This document shows, piece by piece, positions 44,989 through 56,175 of a stretch of 64,000 nucleotides of DNA. The stretch comes from Lasiosphaeria ovina (taxonomy: Eukaryota > Ascomycota > Sordariomycetes > Sordariales > Lasiosphaeriaceae). The position numbers and the translations under genes were made by a program. Location of the stretch: positions 5,838,001 to 5,902,000 of the forward strand of contig JAULSN010000004.1 of the NCBI GenBank assembly GCA_033439765.1, read 5' to 3'. The notes under the pieces were generated by a model. It made no database searches. It saw only the letters and a program-made list of their open reading frames with translations, and was not told the DNA's origin. Each line of letters opens with the position of its first letter. The stretch's first letter is position 1.

Positions 44989-47900
44989 TTACAGCCCTGT
45001 GGGCACTGTCACCTCGCTCCCCTCCATGTGCCAGACAAAAGTCACCGTCTTTTCCGCCCTCCCCCGCCCCCACAACACCTTGAGCAACATGTTGCCCGTA
45101 TATCTCCCCTCGTCGGTCGGCATGAGGTCATCAAATGTCATGATCGGTTCATTGATGTCATTAACCCACTTGGGTGCATGTGTCGAGTATCTGTCTAGTG
45201 CTTCCATAGCTTTCCTCTCATGCTCCTCTGCATCTTGCAAGTTGACCGCCTGGCGCTTGTACAGACGGGCGAGGTGGAGTCGAGCACGGCCCAAAGCTTC
45301 ATCGGTCCAGCTTGAGGCCGTCGCCAATTCGATGCATCGCTCCAAATATTCTCTGGAGAGAGACACGTTGTAAGTGCTGTTCGGTACGATCATGTGGCAC
45401 AGAAAAAGGGAGGGAAACACAGTCAATACTCAATACTTACATTGCAGCTGGCAGCTCGCCAATCATGGCGTACATCTCGCCGACGGCATAAGTGCTGAGA
45501 ATGGTGCCCTTGCTGTGTTTCCCCTGCTGCTCAAGCTTGGCTTTGAGCGTCTCGAGGTGCATGCCGAGGGCGCGCTGGAAATCGCCCGACTGCAGTACGC
45601 AACATGCGAGCATGAAGTAGTTGTCCCTAGGCGGTGTTAGTGCTGCCCTGGGTGTCACTGCAAAGGGGGCAAACATAGTCAAGACTTACCAATACTGTCC
45701 CTCTTTCCCAAACGCAGCCTCAGCGAGTTCGACCGAGTGTTGGAGAAACTTGAATGCCTCGTCTAGCCTCTCTTTGCACATGTGGACAATGCCCATGTTG
45801 TAGTAGTACTTGGAGTACTCGAACGGAATCTTGTCCTCGGTATCCCACTTCTTGTAGTGCCGGAGACAATCCTCAAAGATGATAGAAGCTTCGTCAAACT
45901 TGTACTCGTTGAGGAGCAGGATAGCAAAATCGCAAGCGGCGTTCTGGAGAAGCACGTCCTGGTCTCTGGTGTAGGCGGGAGCGGCGGCATCATAAACGTG
46001 CTTTCGGATATCGAGCGCCCGCTGTAGCTTGTCTAGACATTCGGCACGCCTCTCGCAGCCCATGCCGTTGAGAAGGAGCCCGGACATGCAAAGAATGTCG
46101 GCACGCCGGGGCGACATGAGATCTTCCTCGACGTCTTCAGAGTCCAGGACGTTCTCCGCGGCGTCGAGAAAGGCTAAGCCGTCGTGGACATTGGCCTGGC
46201 TGTCCCAGATAAAGAATCCAGCGTCATAGAAGAGGTCGGCCATCTCCTCTGTCTGCTCAAAGCCGTGGAAATCGCGCTGGGCATGTTTGAAGGCTCGCAA
46301 GAGACCGAAGACGTGGGGCATGTACTCTTTGCACCTCTTCCAGTTCTGTGGCGCAGGAGCTTGGATGGTGGGCGATTTCGGGAATCTCTTGCGCACCAGA
46401 CGCGTGGCTTTGGTCATGGCAGAGTCAAACTTGAGCTGCGCACCAATGTCGATGACAATCTTGGTCTGTAGCAGCCGATGGATACGATAAGACTCGGCAC
46501 CTCCTTCGTTCGTCTTGACATCGATGAGCTTGCGGCCGCTAAGCTGGCGGATCATGCGCTTATACAGGGCAGCCTCGGTAGAGTTGAGGAACTCTAGGAA
46601 CTCCTCCGTGTGGTCACCGACGAGAAGATCCTTTTGGATATTTTCGGGATCGAGAAAGGCTAGAATCTCAAGCAGGTTCCGCGCCGGCACCGATAGTTCG
46701 CTAATGCCAATGTCCCACAAGAGATCGATGGACGAATCCAGGCCGCCCTCAATTACTACAGACTTCTTTCGCTGCGTCTGCTTCGCTCTGAACGCCGTCT
46801 TCTCCTCCCAGATCTCGTAGAAGTCCTCCAGAGTAGCCCGTGAAACTTTGCAGTAGCCAGCGATCATGATGAGTGCTAGAGGCAACCTCTCCACAAGCTC
46901 TCCAATCTGGACGGCAAGATTATAATCGGTGTGTTTCGGGGCATCATTAAGAGAGACCTTTGGGTTGATGGAGCAGATCAGGAACTGGCCAGCTTCCTCT
47001 GGTGTCAGGGGGTCTAGCTCAATGCGGTGCAGAACGCGCTTTAGAGTCTGCGTGTCTGTCCGGACCAGAGACTGCTTCCTTGTCGTGATGAGGACCGAAC
47101 CCCTCGTTTTGGGCAGGTTCCGGGGGATGTACTTGGATACATGATCCCAGGCCTCGACATTGTCGAAGATGAGGAGCCATCTCCTCTCCCAGCCTCCGAG
47201 CTTTGCCCTGACATTCATGAAGAAACTGACGGGATCCTGCCCCTCGACGGCTAAACCGAAGATGTCGGTACCGATCATGTTGTATCTGTCGGCAAGACCG
47301 TTTGGATTCTCGGCTTCGATCCAAATGATGCCCGAAAAGGTTTGCTCATAACGGCGGGCGTACTCGATGGCTGTGGCCGTCTTTCCAATACCACCGCGTC
47401 CACTCACGACGCATATGTTTCCCGACTGGGAAATAAACTCGTGGAGGTGCTGGAGGTCGTTGTCTCGGCCCATAAACTCGTGGTTCCTCTCAGGGACATT
47501 GAGCCAGACGGGCTCGACCGTGTCTTCTACGTCTTCATCGCCGGGCATCGGCTGGTCCGCCTCCAGGTCCTCACCGCCAGCTGGCTCCTCCTTCAGATAC
47601 GTTACCACCTTGTCTTCCCATTGTGGGTCCGTTCTTCGTCTATCAACTCGCCTTTCCCCCCCACTATTGTCGCCGAGATCTCCGGAACTCTCGTCCACGT
47701 TTTCTAGAATGTCATTGCTCTCGGCTGGCAGGACGCTGCGCTGGATGGCCGTCACAGGCGCCTGGTTGGGGACGCTTGGTGCGGCGTATCTTTCATTCTG
47801 GTCATCAACATAGGTTTCGACAAGGTCATTGCGATTAATAAGCTCGTCTTCGGATGTCGGGCCAGCTTCGTCCTCGCCTATGGCCAGTAGGGCAAACTGT

Positions 47901-49718
47901 TCAAGGTGGTGGGCAATGTGGTCTCTCCAGTCGGCAGGGGTATCACCCTTGTATGGGACTCCACACAGAGGACATTGTCGCTGGGGTGATGTCTGAGGCT
48001 GTAGCGACAGCCTCTGCCACGCCTGAGCGAGAGCTTTGAGATCGGGACCGTCTGTTCTGATATCTGGGTGCTCTGACTTCAGATGCTGCTGGAAGAGGAT
48101 CAACGTCTCAAACTCGGTCCTGCATTCGGCTTTGGCACAGTACCAAGCCTGTCTGGTTCGATGGTAATCCAGCTCGTGTTGAAACCAATCTTGCTTGATC
48201 CCGAAGAGCTTGTGGGCCCGGGGGCACTCTTCAAAAGTACAAGTGTAGGGCTGCAGGTCCATGTAAAAGTGAGCGACCCAGTCCTCCTGGGTCATGGTAT
48301 CCTTGTCGAGCTCTAGTGGAACCTCGATGCGGCAGTACTGGCATTGGAACGGGATGCTGTCCTTCACTTTGGTGTCGACAGGCAGGTTGGGGGGTTCAAG
48401 CTGGAGCTCAACGGCTTGAACGCCGCCAGTAGATGCGGCCGACGTCAATGACTCCTTTTCGTGGATTATGTCATCAGACCAAAAGGTCTCCTTTCCAATA
48501 GTCGACGGCGCCGTTCTGGAGGCCCCGGCTTCCGATCCCGACGGCGCGGACGTCCTGCGATAGCCCCGGATGCGGCTCAAGGCAGGGCCATGGCGAGGTT
48601 TCTGGCTAGATTGCCCCTGACGGGGTACTTGGCTGGCGACTGCAGCTTCTGAAGATTCTGCTTCATCCTCGGGACTCGCCTTAGATGCTTCCTTCAGGCT
48701 CTGGATATTCTGCCGTCGTCGCCTGTTAGCGGCCAGAAGCCGGTCGACCAGGGATGGGGCAGCCGCTGGGAATGCTTTCTGAGCGTACTGCCGGTCGAAG
48801 GCCTCAGTCTGGTGGGCGTCTGGAATTGGGGTGAGATCATCATCGTCAAAGGGGTCGAGGAGTGTGGGCTGGAGATCGAACAAGTCGTTTATTATCTCCT
48901 CGGCTTCTGCGAGGAACTTTTCGGGGTTCAAATCTGAGTCTTGGCTTCCCAGACCAAGGATGTCCCTTAATTCCTGCGCCTCGCGTCGTTCAGAGGCCGG
49001 TGTCAAGCTTGGCGGGGGTGGCTGTTGGACGTTGTCCCCAGAGGGTCGCTCGCCGAAGCCTTCAAAAGTCGTGGGCAGGGACTCGGTTGCTGTCGACCAC
49101 CCGTTAGATCACAAACACGAAGCGAAGGAAAGTACTTGACGTATTGGAGGGGAATCATTAATGGGCGTAATCACCATTCACAACCAGCTCCCACAATTCC
49201 TTCAACAGCGTCAAGGCGCTACTTCGCGGCTTCGAGCTTCTCCGTAGAGAATGGTCGAGGAGGCGAGAGACGGCACCTGTGTCGTGGCCCCATGCTATTA
49301 GTCTCGCGAGACACCGGTCTACGAGAGTGCGCAAAGCTTTCTTCTTGGCCTCGGCTTCTTGTTGCTCGAGCGAGACCTCTTCGACTGTGGATTCTTGCCG
49401 TGTTAGTTCTTGTTTGGGTCTAGCCCTGGCTGCTGTGGGCCCGTCTGGCGATTTGTCGCTGCCAGTCTGAGTCTGAATCTCTGCCAGTAGCTCCTTCCTC
49501 TGCTCTGGCTCATGCTCGGGCTCTTGCTCCTCCGGCTCAGGCTCAGGCGCGACTTCCTCTTTCGACGCCCACAGCTCCGCATTCAGCGCCGTGTGGAGCT
49601 GTCTGATGGCCTGCGTGCAGTCCTCAAACTGAGCGGCCAGGGGTGCCTTGGCCCGCACGTCTTCTCTGGCGGGGAATGTCTTGGATTTGCCCAGCCTGTC
49701 CCTGGGTGTCTTCTCCAT
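44989..49718 (-). CDS. Fungal NLR (STAND NTPase): helical N-terminus, C2H2-like fingers, NB-ARC, TPR
   Basis: Four exons (49175-49718, 45690-49089, 45441-45626, 44989-45352) encode 1,497 residues with all junctions in frame. Residues 1-181 are helical around an acidic, Pro/Glu-rich linker and end in DHSLRRSSKPRSSALTLLKE, an N-terminal type seen with zinc-finger NLRs. Residues about 430-580 carry several C2H2-like units (QCQYCRIEV, CTFEECPRAHKLFG, WYCAKAECRTEFETL, QCPLCGVPYKG with later HIAHH). NB-ARC follows FMGRDNDLQHLHEFI: Walker A GRGGIGKT at about 745, Walker B RRWLLIFDN, RGSVLITTRK and ERLPLALIMIAGYC, then RIHRLLQTKIV in the winged-helix/MHD position. The C-terminal 400 residues are TPR-like helical repeats (ADILCMSGLLLNGMG, ACDFAILLLNEYKFDEASII, YYYNMGIVHMCKERLDEAFK). 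Such proteins are cytosolic signal sensors in heterokaryon incompatibility and innate defence. It looks intact. Confidence 0.93.
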
Positions 49719-50573
49719 GGCTGCCGCCCTGAGGTGGGCGATTGGCGCGGTCTGCACCCGACGGTATAAGTTTACCTACCCGACTTTGGTAAGGTAAGGA
49801 TGAGCTACGTGATAAAGGGGCGTAACTTTTACCTCGTAGGTGAGTACCACCGGTCACATCATCAGAAGTTGCAGATTGTCGGAACAAGGCAGACTCGGCC
49901 CGGGTCACCGTTCATAGGTATGGAAGGTATCCCTGGCCAAGATGCCCTGCCTTGGCCTTGACTTGACCCCGCACGGGGGCCGGGGCGGATTGGGAACGAG
50001 GCGAGCATCGCGCGTATGTGTAATGACTGGCTGCTAATTGATTGCGTGCATACACACATTGAAGACATCCATTCCTCTCGGTTGTCGCCCGCCCCCCACA
50101 GCCCCACTCCTACCACCTCTTCGTGTGCACCACTGCATCTGCTGTCTTGCAACCTGCAATCTTGCCGTCCAAAGGCAGAAGGCGGTCGTATGCACCAACA
50201 CGGCAAGCCAGCAGTGCTACTGGACGCCGACCCAACCTCGAAGCGACGAGAGCCTGGCCATGTACTGGTACAACAGACTACCTAGGCGTTCTTGAAGCTG
50301 AAAGTGCTTTTTGCAGAGAGCCTCGTCTCCATGTTGAACCAGGCCGCACCACACTCCCCGGGCGCCCCGCATTTGACCAAAAGTCGCTCCCACGGCTCTT
50401 CCCGTCCCACTTGTAGCACTCACTTCTTGCTTCTTCGATTGCTTTTTGCTACTTGCATTGCACAGACTTGGGCCAGACCCTTGGCGACCAGCCAGTCCAG
50501 TCCATTCCGCCAGACTACTCTGTAACACGCGCACATCTCCCGATTACCTATTAGTCGTATCGTGTCGGTGATA
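49719..50573. promoter_or_regulatory. Divergent promoter region between NLR and DUF7580 gene
   Basis: 855 bp between two head-to-head start codons, without a credible gene. Pyrimidine-rich leaders precede the DUF7580 start. Any shared regulation is inferred from layout only; no specific operator was recognised. Confidence 0.5.
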
Positions 50574-52328
50574 ATGTCGGGCTTGGAGATCCTCGGTGTT
50601 ATCCTGGGCCTGTACCCAGTCATCGCGGAGCTGGCCAAGAAGTACAGACAAATGAAAGGCACCGACTCAAGAGAGCTCGACAGAACCGTCGACGTCACCT
50701 CGGCCATCTACGATGCCACCGTCAGGGGCCTTCTGGCCTCTGCCGTCTCACCACAAGAAATGCATCGCCTTGCCCCGACTCACGGCCCCATTGACCAAAA
50801 CCTCTGGGAGGACTCCAACCTACAGCAAAAGCTCCTCACCCGTCTCGGTCAACAGAAATTCGATCTCACCATCGACTACCTGACCCAGATGAAGAAGCTG
50901 CTGGACCATGTAAAGCTCGAGCTCACAACCATGTGTCGTAGCAATGTAAGAATCTCGGTTGTGTCAATCAATCAGTATCACCTACTAGCGGGAAAGCAAC
51001 GACCTGATTGAGGTACGGTAGCTAACTCTTTGTGACAACAGGAGGGATTTGATCGCTTCAAGGCGGCTCTGAAAAGGACAGTTGCTGGTGCAGGAAGGCC
51101 GAGCATAAGGGAGACAGTGAAGCAAGTCAGGCACCTCAACAATGACCTCCGCGAACTCCTTGACGACAGGCCCTTCAGCACCCCCCATCAGCAATTCCGG
51201 GACCAGAGTGCCGCCAGCGGGGCCCTGCAGACAGAAGCCAGTACCCTCAAGGCCCGCGAGTTTTTCGACGCTATCAAAGAGAGGTACACTTGTGCATGTC
51301 CAAGCCCACATGTCATCGGCCTTGGCTGCTATTGCGCACCCTGCGTCCAGCCGTCGTCTGGCGGCGGGCTTGCCGTCCACACAACAGACGAGTGGGCTTT
51401 TTGTTTGGCCTTCCCACCGGGCTTTCCCGAGAAGTCGGAAGACGACGTCTCGGCGACAATACTTCTAGAGACCATTCCCGAGAACGGCATTGACGCATCT
51501 TCCATCCGGAATCTCTGCGCCCTAGTCAAGCAAGCGACAGCAGAATCCGACGTCCGCCAAGTTCTGCTCGAAACGGCCAGCGACAGCCAGATGTACCGAA
51601 TGAAGGTGACCAAGCTCGACCCGAGCGGCTCCAATCAGAAGCAGCAACCGACGATCAGGTACTTTGCCGAGCTGAGGGAACCCAGCAACGGCTTTTCGAC
51701 CAGGGACAGACTCGGGCTAGCGCTCCGCCTTAGCTTGGCCATCGGGCAGCTCTGCTCGACGCCTTGGATCAGCGAGTCATGGAGCTGGAACGACGTTTGT
51801 GTCACCCAAGCCGCCGGCACCGCTGTCGAGCACAGAAACAGCAACAGGGCGAGCACGGCAGCGGGAGCGGCAGCGGTCAAATTCCCCGTCATGTTCATCC
51901 TCCAAGACATGTACTCTTCCAGCTACGATACAGACAACGAGTCGACGGCCGCAACCCTCGCGGCGGTCCCCGCCATGTCCGAGGTCCTCGACGACGAGCC
52001 CGTGCTGACCAAGCTGGGCCTGGCCCTGATCGAGCTGGCCATGGGCAGGTCGATCGAGGAGATGAAGAGGGAGTACGGGCCCGACGGCTCGGTCGAGGAG
52101 CACCTCGCCAACATCTACACGGCCAAAAAGCTGCTCCTCGACGGCAAGATCCGCAGCGAAGCGACGCGCGAGTACGAGAACGTGGTCAAGGTGTGTATCG
52201 GGCGCAGGTTTTTTGACAAAGATGGTAATGTTAGGGGGCTGTTGTCCGAAGACAAACTGTTTCTTTCCTGCTTTAGGGACGCCATACTCGAGCCGCTCCT
52301 AGAGGTGTGGAAGAGGTACGAATTGTAA
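50574..52328 (+). CDS. DUF7580-type fungal protein
   Basis: Two exons (50574-50945 and 51042-52328) encode 552 residues. The N-terminus (MSGLEILGVILGLYPVIAEL, AKKYRQ) is a hydrophobic, Gly-containing helix followed by a helical bundle, as in the first helices of HeLo-like domains. The C-terminal half has the pseudokinase-like DUF7580 pattern: DRLGLALRLSLAIGQLCSTP, a WSWNDVCV strand, VLTKLGLALIELAMGRSIEE, then TREYENVVKVCIGRRF and ILEPLLEVWKRYEL at the end. Ascomycetes carry many such proteins with no established biochemical activity; some are listed with STAND/HET repertoires. It is head-to-head with the NLR and looks intact. The family call is from pattern memory and needs a profile search. 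Confidence 0.8.
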
Positions 52329-52991
52329 AACAGGGGCGAGAAGTTGTAACTGTATTTTCTGTACATAATTATCCCACATGTGACTAATTACTCGGGGGGT
52401 TGGGAATTGGAACTTGTATATGAGTCACAGAACTGAATCTCGACTTGTTTGACTTGTGCAAAGTTTATTGATTCCCAGTCGGCGCCTGAACCCCCAACGG
52501 CCAGAAAGGAATCCCTGATCGGTTAATTACCTTGGAAAATTAATTCTCGACGCACTGTCTTGCTTCACGTGCTTACCTACCTACCCAAAGCTTGGGCAGG
52601 TAATTAGCTGTTGAGATGGCTCTGGATCCTCGGTTAAGCTTTGTTATGGTTTGAGTTGCCATGATAAAGGCATGATGAAGCACTTATGTCCGAGGTAGAA
52701 TAGTAGCAAGATTCAAAGCTAATTACGACATGGTACCCGACCCATGGAAGATCCAGTTCAAGGGTTGCTCTGTGAAAAGTCTAAAGCGCCCGCGCCGCCG
52801 CCTATAAATTCTTGGTCATTTCCCCATGGGCCACCTCAGACGGTTTCTTCTCTTTCCCTCTACTTTTCTCACAAGCTTTCACACCGATTCTCATTAGACT
52901 AGCTTATCACCTCTCTGCGCCCAAGCCCAACACCACAAGCTCGGCATCACCGTGTCCTCTCGCCCCTGCTTTGCTTGTCACCCCATCGATC
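52329..52991. other. Intergenic
   Basis: AT-rich 3' flank of the DUF7580 gene, then a pyrimidine-rich leader before the next ATG. No gene is seen. Confidence 0.45.
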
Positions 52992-53587
52992 ATGGATCAG
53001 ATCAACCGCAGACAAGCTGTTGAAGGTGTGCGAGGCTGCAACAGGCCTGGATGCTTCCGACCCCATACGAAAGAACTTGAAGTCCATGCTAGTCAGCCTT
53101 GAGTCGTGGAATGACATCCTGAACACCATCATACCCGTCTTGAAGGCAAGGGTACAAGGCTTGGAATCCCCAAAAGTCGAGATGAAGGCCCTGAAAAGTC
53201 GAAGCGAAGAGCATTACAATTGACCTGGAAGAACTTCAAGTGGGGGTGGAAGCGAAGCAGGAGTGACAAGAAGAGGAAGAATAACAGCGACAACTACGAC
53301 AACTACGAAAACTACGACAACTACGAAAACTACGAAAGCAACAACATGTCCGAGATCAACAACAAAATCGGAATGCTTTCAACTTGGAAATGCTCCAATC
53401 CGAGCAGGGAATACGCGAAGCCGACGCGGAGCGGGAATCGGAGCAGGCGGCCTATTGGCGCGACCGCCGACGAGGTGAACAAGACATACAAGATTGGCTA
53501 CGATGCCGCGTCTCTACCGCCTGTCCCCGCAGGCGTCGGCTTTCGGCTTCGGCAAAACTAAGGCACCTTGCAACACAAGAAGTTTGA
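52992..53587 (+). pseudogene. Helical/coiled-coil protein remnant
   Basis: From ATG 52992 (MDQINRRQ) the frame shifts by one base to KLLKVCEAATGLDASDPIRK, LKSMLVSLESWNDILNTIIP and VLKARVQGLES, a helical N-terminal domain. A second shift leads to SITIDLEELQVGVEAKQE, interrupted by TGA and a few codons later TAA. It then continues QRQLRQLRKLRQLRKLRKQQ and LEMLQSEQGIREADAERESE, a long Gln/Arg/Glu coiled coil. Restoring CGA and CAA or GAA for the two stops would make one continuous heptad-like protein. No intron explains the breaks. Promoter-like sequence (a TATAAAT at 52801) is still present. The family is unknown; its position beside the NLR/DUF7580 pair and its helical design are suggestive only. 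Confidence 0.6.
53290..53337. repeat. 9-nt tandem repeat in the coiled-coil remnant
   Basis: About five copies of CAACTACGA/AAACTACGA encode the QLR/KLR heptad-like run of the coiled coil. This is a plausible site of length change by slippage. Confidence 0.85.
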
Positions 53588-54900
53588 CGAATAATTAATT
53601 AATATTCCGAGATCTAATTAGAGGAAAGAATTGAAAGCTACCTAATTAGATGGGCCGTGCTATTAGAAAAAGAAACCAATTAAGTTATCTTTGGTTGGCT
53701 AGGTCGACTTTGTAAAGATGTGGGTTTTGACAAGGTAAGGTAGTTTTTACCGATGCCAAAAACTGGCGACTGAGGGGATAGCAAGAATATTAGCAGCAGC
53801 AGCAGCCGTGACTTTGGCCGGCAGCTGCTGCTCTCGCTGGTCGGCCATCGACGTCGGCACGAGCCGTGAGATCGATCTCCGGCTTCCACACTGGCTTCTG
53901 GTCGCTGCCGGTCATGAGTTGGATACAGGTATTGCCGGGCTCGAGCCGCTGGAGATGCTGGAGGTGATTTGTCGGGCAACGGCCTGAGATGGGCGTCTCC
54001 GAAGGATTTCTGGTTCCGGATTTTTCCATTCTTGCTCTCTTCCTGGAGGATAGCTTGTCTCGCCCGGTACTTGTGGCAATATTGGCTGTCCCTGGCGCAT
54101 GTCCTTGCGTTGGATTTAGACTTGTTGTATTCTATTTGGTTGTCCACAGCTATTCTTGTAGTTCTATATTAATTACCTCCTTAGTCACCCCCCACAACAT
54201 TTCTGACAAAGTCCGGATTAGTCGCAGAGCCTGAGCCGAGGGTGAGGCGCAGCGAGCACCTCCCTGAGCCGAGGTGAGTTCGGGAGAGCGATCTTTGGCT
54301 CGGCTATAGTTACCATAATCTAAAATAGGATGTCAGTTGCGGACCCAATTTTGGGACACTAGTCCACCACCAAGTACTACCGTTTTCCTTCGCCTATACA
54401 AGCAATCACCGTTAACAGACACACTGAAACTACCTTCGGTTCTTAGAGCGTAACTCTCAGAGATCCGAGTTGAATTTCAGTTCTCTAGTCAACAGCATAC
54501 TGCAGATATAACGTTCACCAACACAGACTAACTGTGTTGTAGAAAGGGAGCATCGGAAATAGTAGTATATCGGGGTGGAAAGTGGAAGCATAATGGTACA
54601 CAAAGGAAGGGGGCCAGGGACAGCGCAGCGGGTTGGCCGTCAGTCACCCCAGCGTTGCCATTTTGCTCCTCAGTGATGGAAGTACCACAGGAAGCAGCTG
54701 CCTAGCCCGGGGCATAACGTTACCTTGACAGGACTCGGTCATAGATCTAATGCATGAATCCAACGAGATTGCTGCGGATAGAACGGGTGTTACAGGAGGT
54801 TGTCTGCCTGACCTCGGGCAGTGATTCGCCCACATCAAGCTAACCATGTCCATAGAATCCTCGGCGAGAGCCCCTCTCAAGGCACACTGCCCTCGGTCAG
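53588..54900. other. Gene-poor stretch
   Basis: AT-rich, with no convincing gene; a 155-codon minus-strand frame at 53680-54147 has no family signature. Around 54240-54540 the sequence changes character (GAGGGTGAGGCGCAGCGAGC, then TGTCAGTTGCGGACCC), which recalls LTR or leader sequence of fungal retroelements, but no matching second copy was found in the window. Confidence 0.35.
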
Positions 54901-55349
54901 CTACCTTCCGTCCCTGAATAACCAGAATCCTCGAGGAAGCCGGAGCCCCTCAACCGAAGCCAACAATTCTCTATACTGATGACAGTCTGAACGCCCAGAC
55001 TGTAGCCCTCAATCCGAACAATTCCGCACGCACCCGCAACCTCGACATCCGGTACAAGTGGGTTATCGATCGCATCAGCAAAGGCCAGATTGATCTACAG
55101 CATATGCCAGGTGACAAGATGGTAGCTGACGGCTTGACGAAGCCTCTAGTACTCGATAAGCACACAAAGTTTGTTGAGATGCTTAGGAATGGCCAGCTGC
55201 CAAGTGCCCTGGCTCAAAAAGGGATGAAGAAGCGGAAGAAACGGTCATGTACTATTCGTCAGAATGACAGGAAGGCCAGGAAGGCTAGAAAATCTAACAA
55301 GATTACTTCTCAACACCAAGAAAACTATCACGAGGTTTGGCGTTGACAG
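54901..55349 (+). mobile_element. Copia (Ty1) retrotransposon pol 3' fragment
   Basis: The plus strand encodes the RNase H/C-terminal end of Copia pol: RILEEAGAPQPKPTILYTDD, LDIRYKWVIDRISKGQIDLQ and the diagnostic MPGDKMVADGLTKPL, then a lysine-rich tail ending at TGA 55344-55346. A TGA at 54915-54917 stands where a Trp would be expected. Nothing upstream reads as reverse transcriptase or integrase, so this is a truncated, dead element. Confidence 0.8.
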
Positions 55350-55385
55350 CAGAGGAATAGAGGCATGAAGGCTGGCCCGAGGGGG

Positions 55386-55500
55386 TGTGTGAGATGTGCC
55401 CTACACTAGGGTGGGCCCTACTCTGGGTCTAGGCTACCCATGTAGTTAGTCTTTTGCCCAGAGGTTTCTCCTCTGGATGCACCACGCAATTCACAGCATT
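55386..55500 (+). mobile_element. Putative start of the Copia 3' LTR
   Basis: About 40 nt after the pol stop codon a purine-rich tract (CCCGAGGGGG) is followed by TGTGTGAGATGTGCCC, the expected PPT-LTR junction. The right end is not defined and no 5' LTR copy is present in the window, so this rests on position and the PPT/TG signature only. Confidence 0.4.
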
Positions 55501-56175
55501 TAATTGCCCCCAGCCGCTTTGTTTCGCCGTGACGCCTCACACGTATATCCTCTGATGAACGAGGAGTTGTTTGGCCGCGGTCTTTGGGGGGGGGGGGGGG
55601 GCGCTAGAGAGCAGAAAGAGAGAAGGACTTGGCAGGCTTCCTTGGGGCCGTATGATCCCAATTGTCCGGTTGACCGATATGGACGTGTTCACCAATCGAC
55701 TGAACTCCGAGGATGCATATATTTGGGTCTACCTGGGTTGAGGCAATGCAGTGGAAGGAATCTTACCTGTGATCAGCTTGTGGGAAGATAAAGCCTCAGG
55801 CACTTTGGGTGTAAGCTCGATAACTGAATCTTGCAGTACCGGCATTCGAAAATCCAGTGCCAGTGAGGGCCAGAGTGGCATATGTTGCGGTGCCACTGAA
55901 TCAGCGCGTTGTCTGACTTGATCATCTTGAAAACATGTGCGTAACCATTTGCCATTTTGCGTCTTATAAATGGATGCTGCGAGGAGCGTTGGTGAAGATT
56001 TGAAAGCAGAATGTGTTCTCTTCTATGTACACGTGTGTGGGGTCGGCATACCCGCATCGGGACTGCCGTGCCTGCATCCTGCACCAGCTTCTCCGTACCG
56101 CCTTGTCGGTGCCGGCGTCTCTATTCCAGATCCTGGGTGTTACATTCCAAGCTACCATTAGAGCTTGACTGCTTC
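55501..56175. other. Intergenic with G16 run
   Basis: No gene is recognised. It contains an uninterrupted run of 16 G at 55586-55601 and borders the 3' end of the DUF3433 gene. Confidence 0.45.

Noticed and set aside
53680..54147. 155-codon minus-strand ORF
   Set aside because: Basic, low-complexity composition, no ATG in a convincing context and no family pattern.
54240..54560. LTR-like sequence upstream of the Copia fragment
   Set aside because: It starts with TGTCAGTTGCGG and looks retroelement-like, but does not match the putative 3' LTR at 55386 and no second copy exists in the window.
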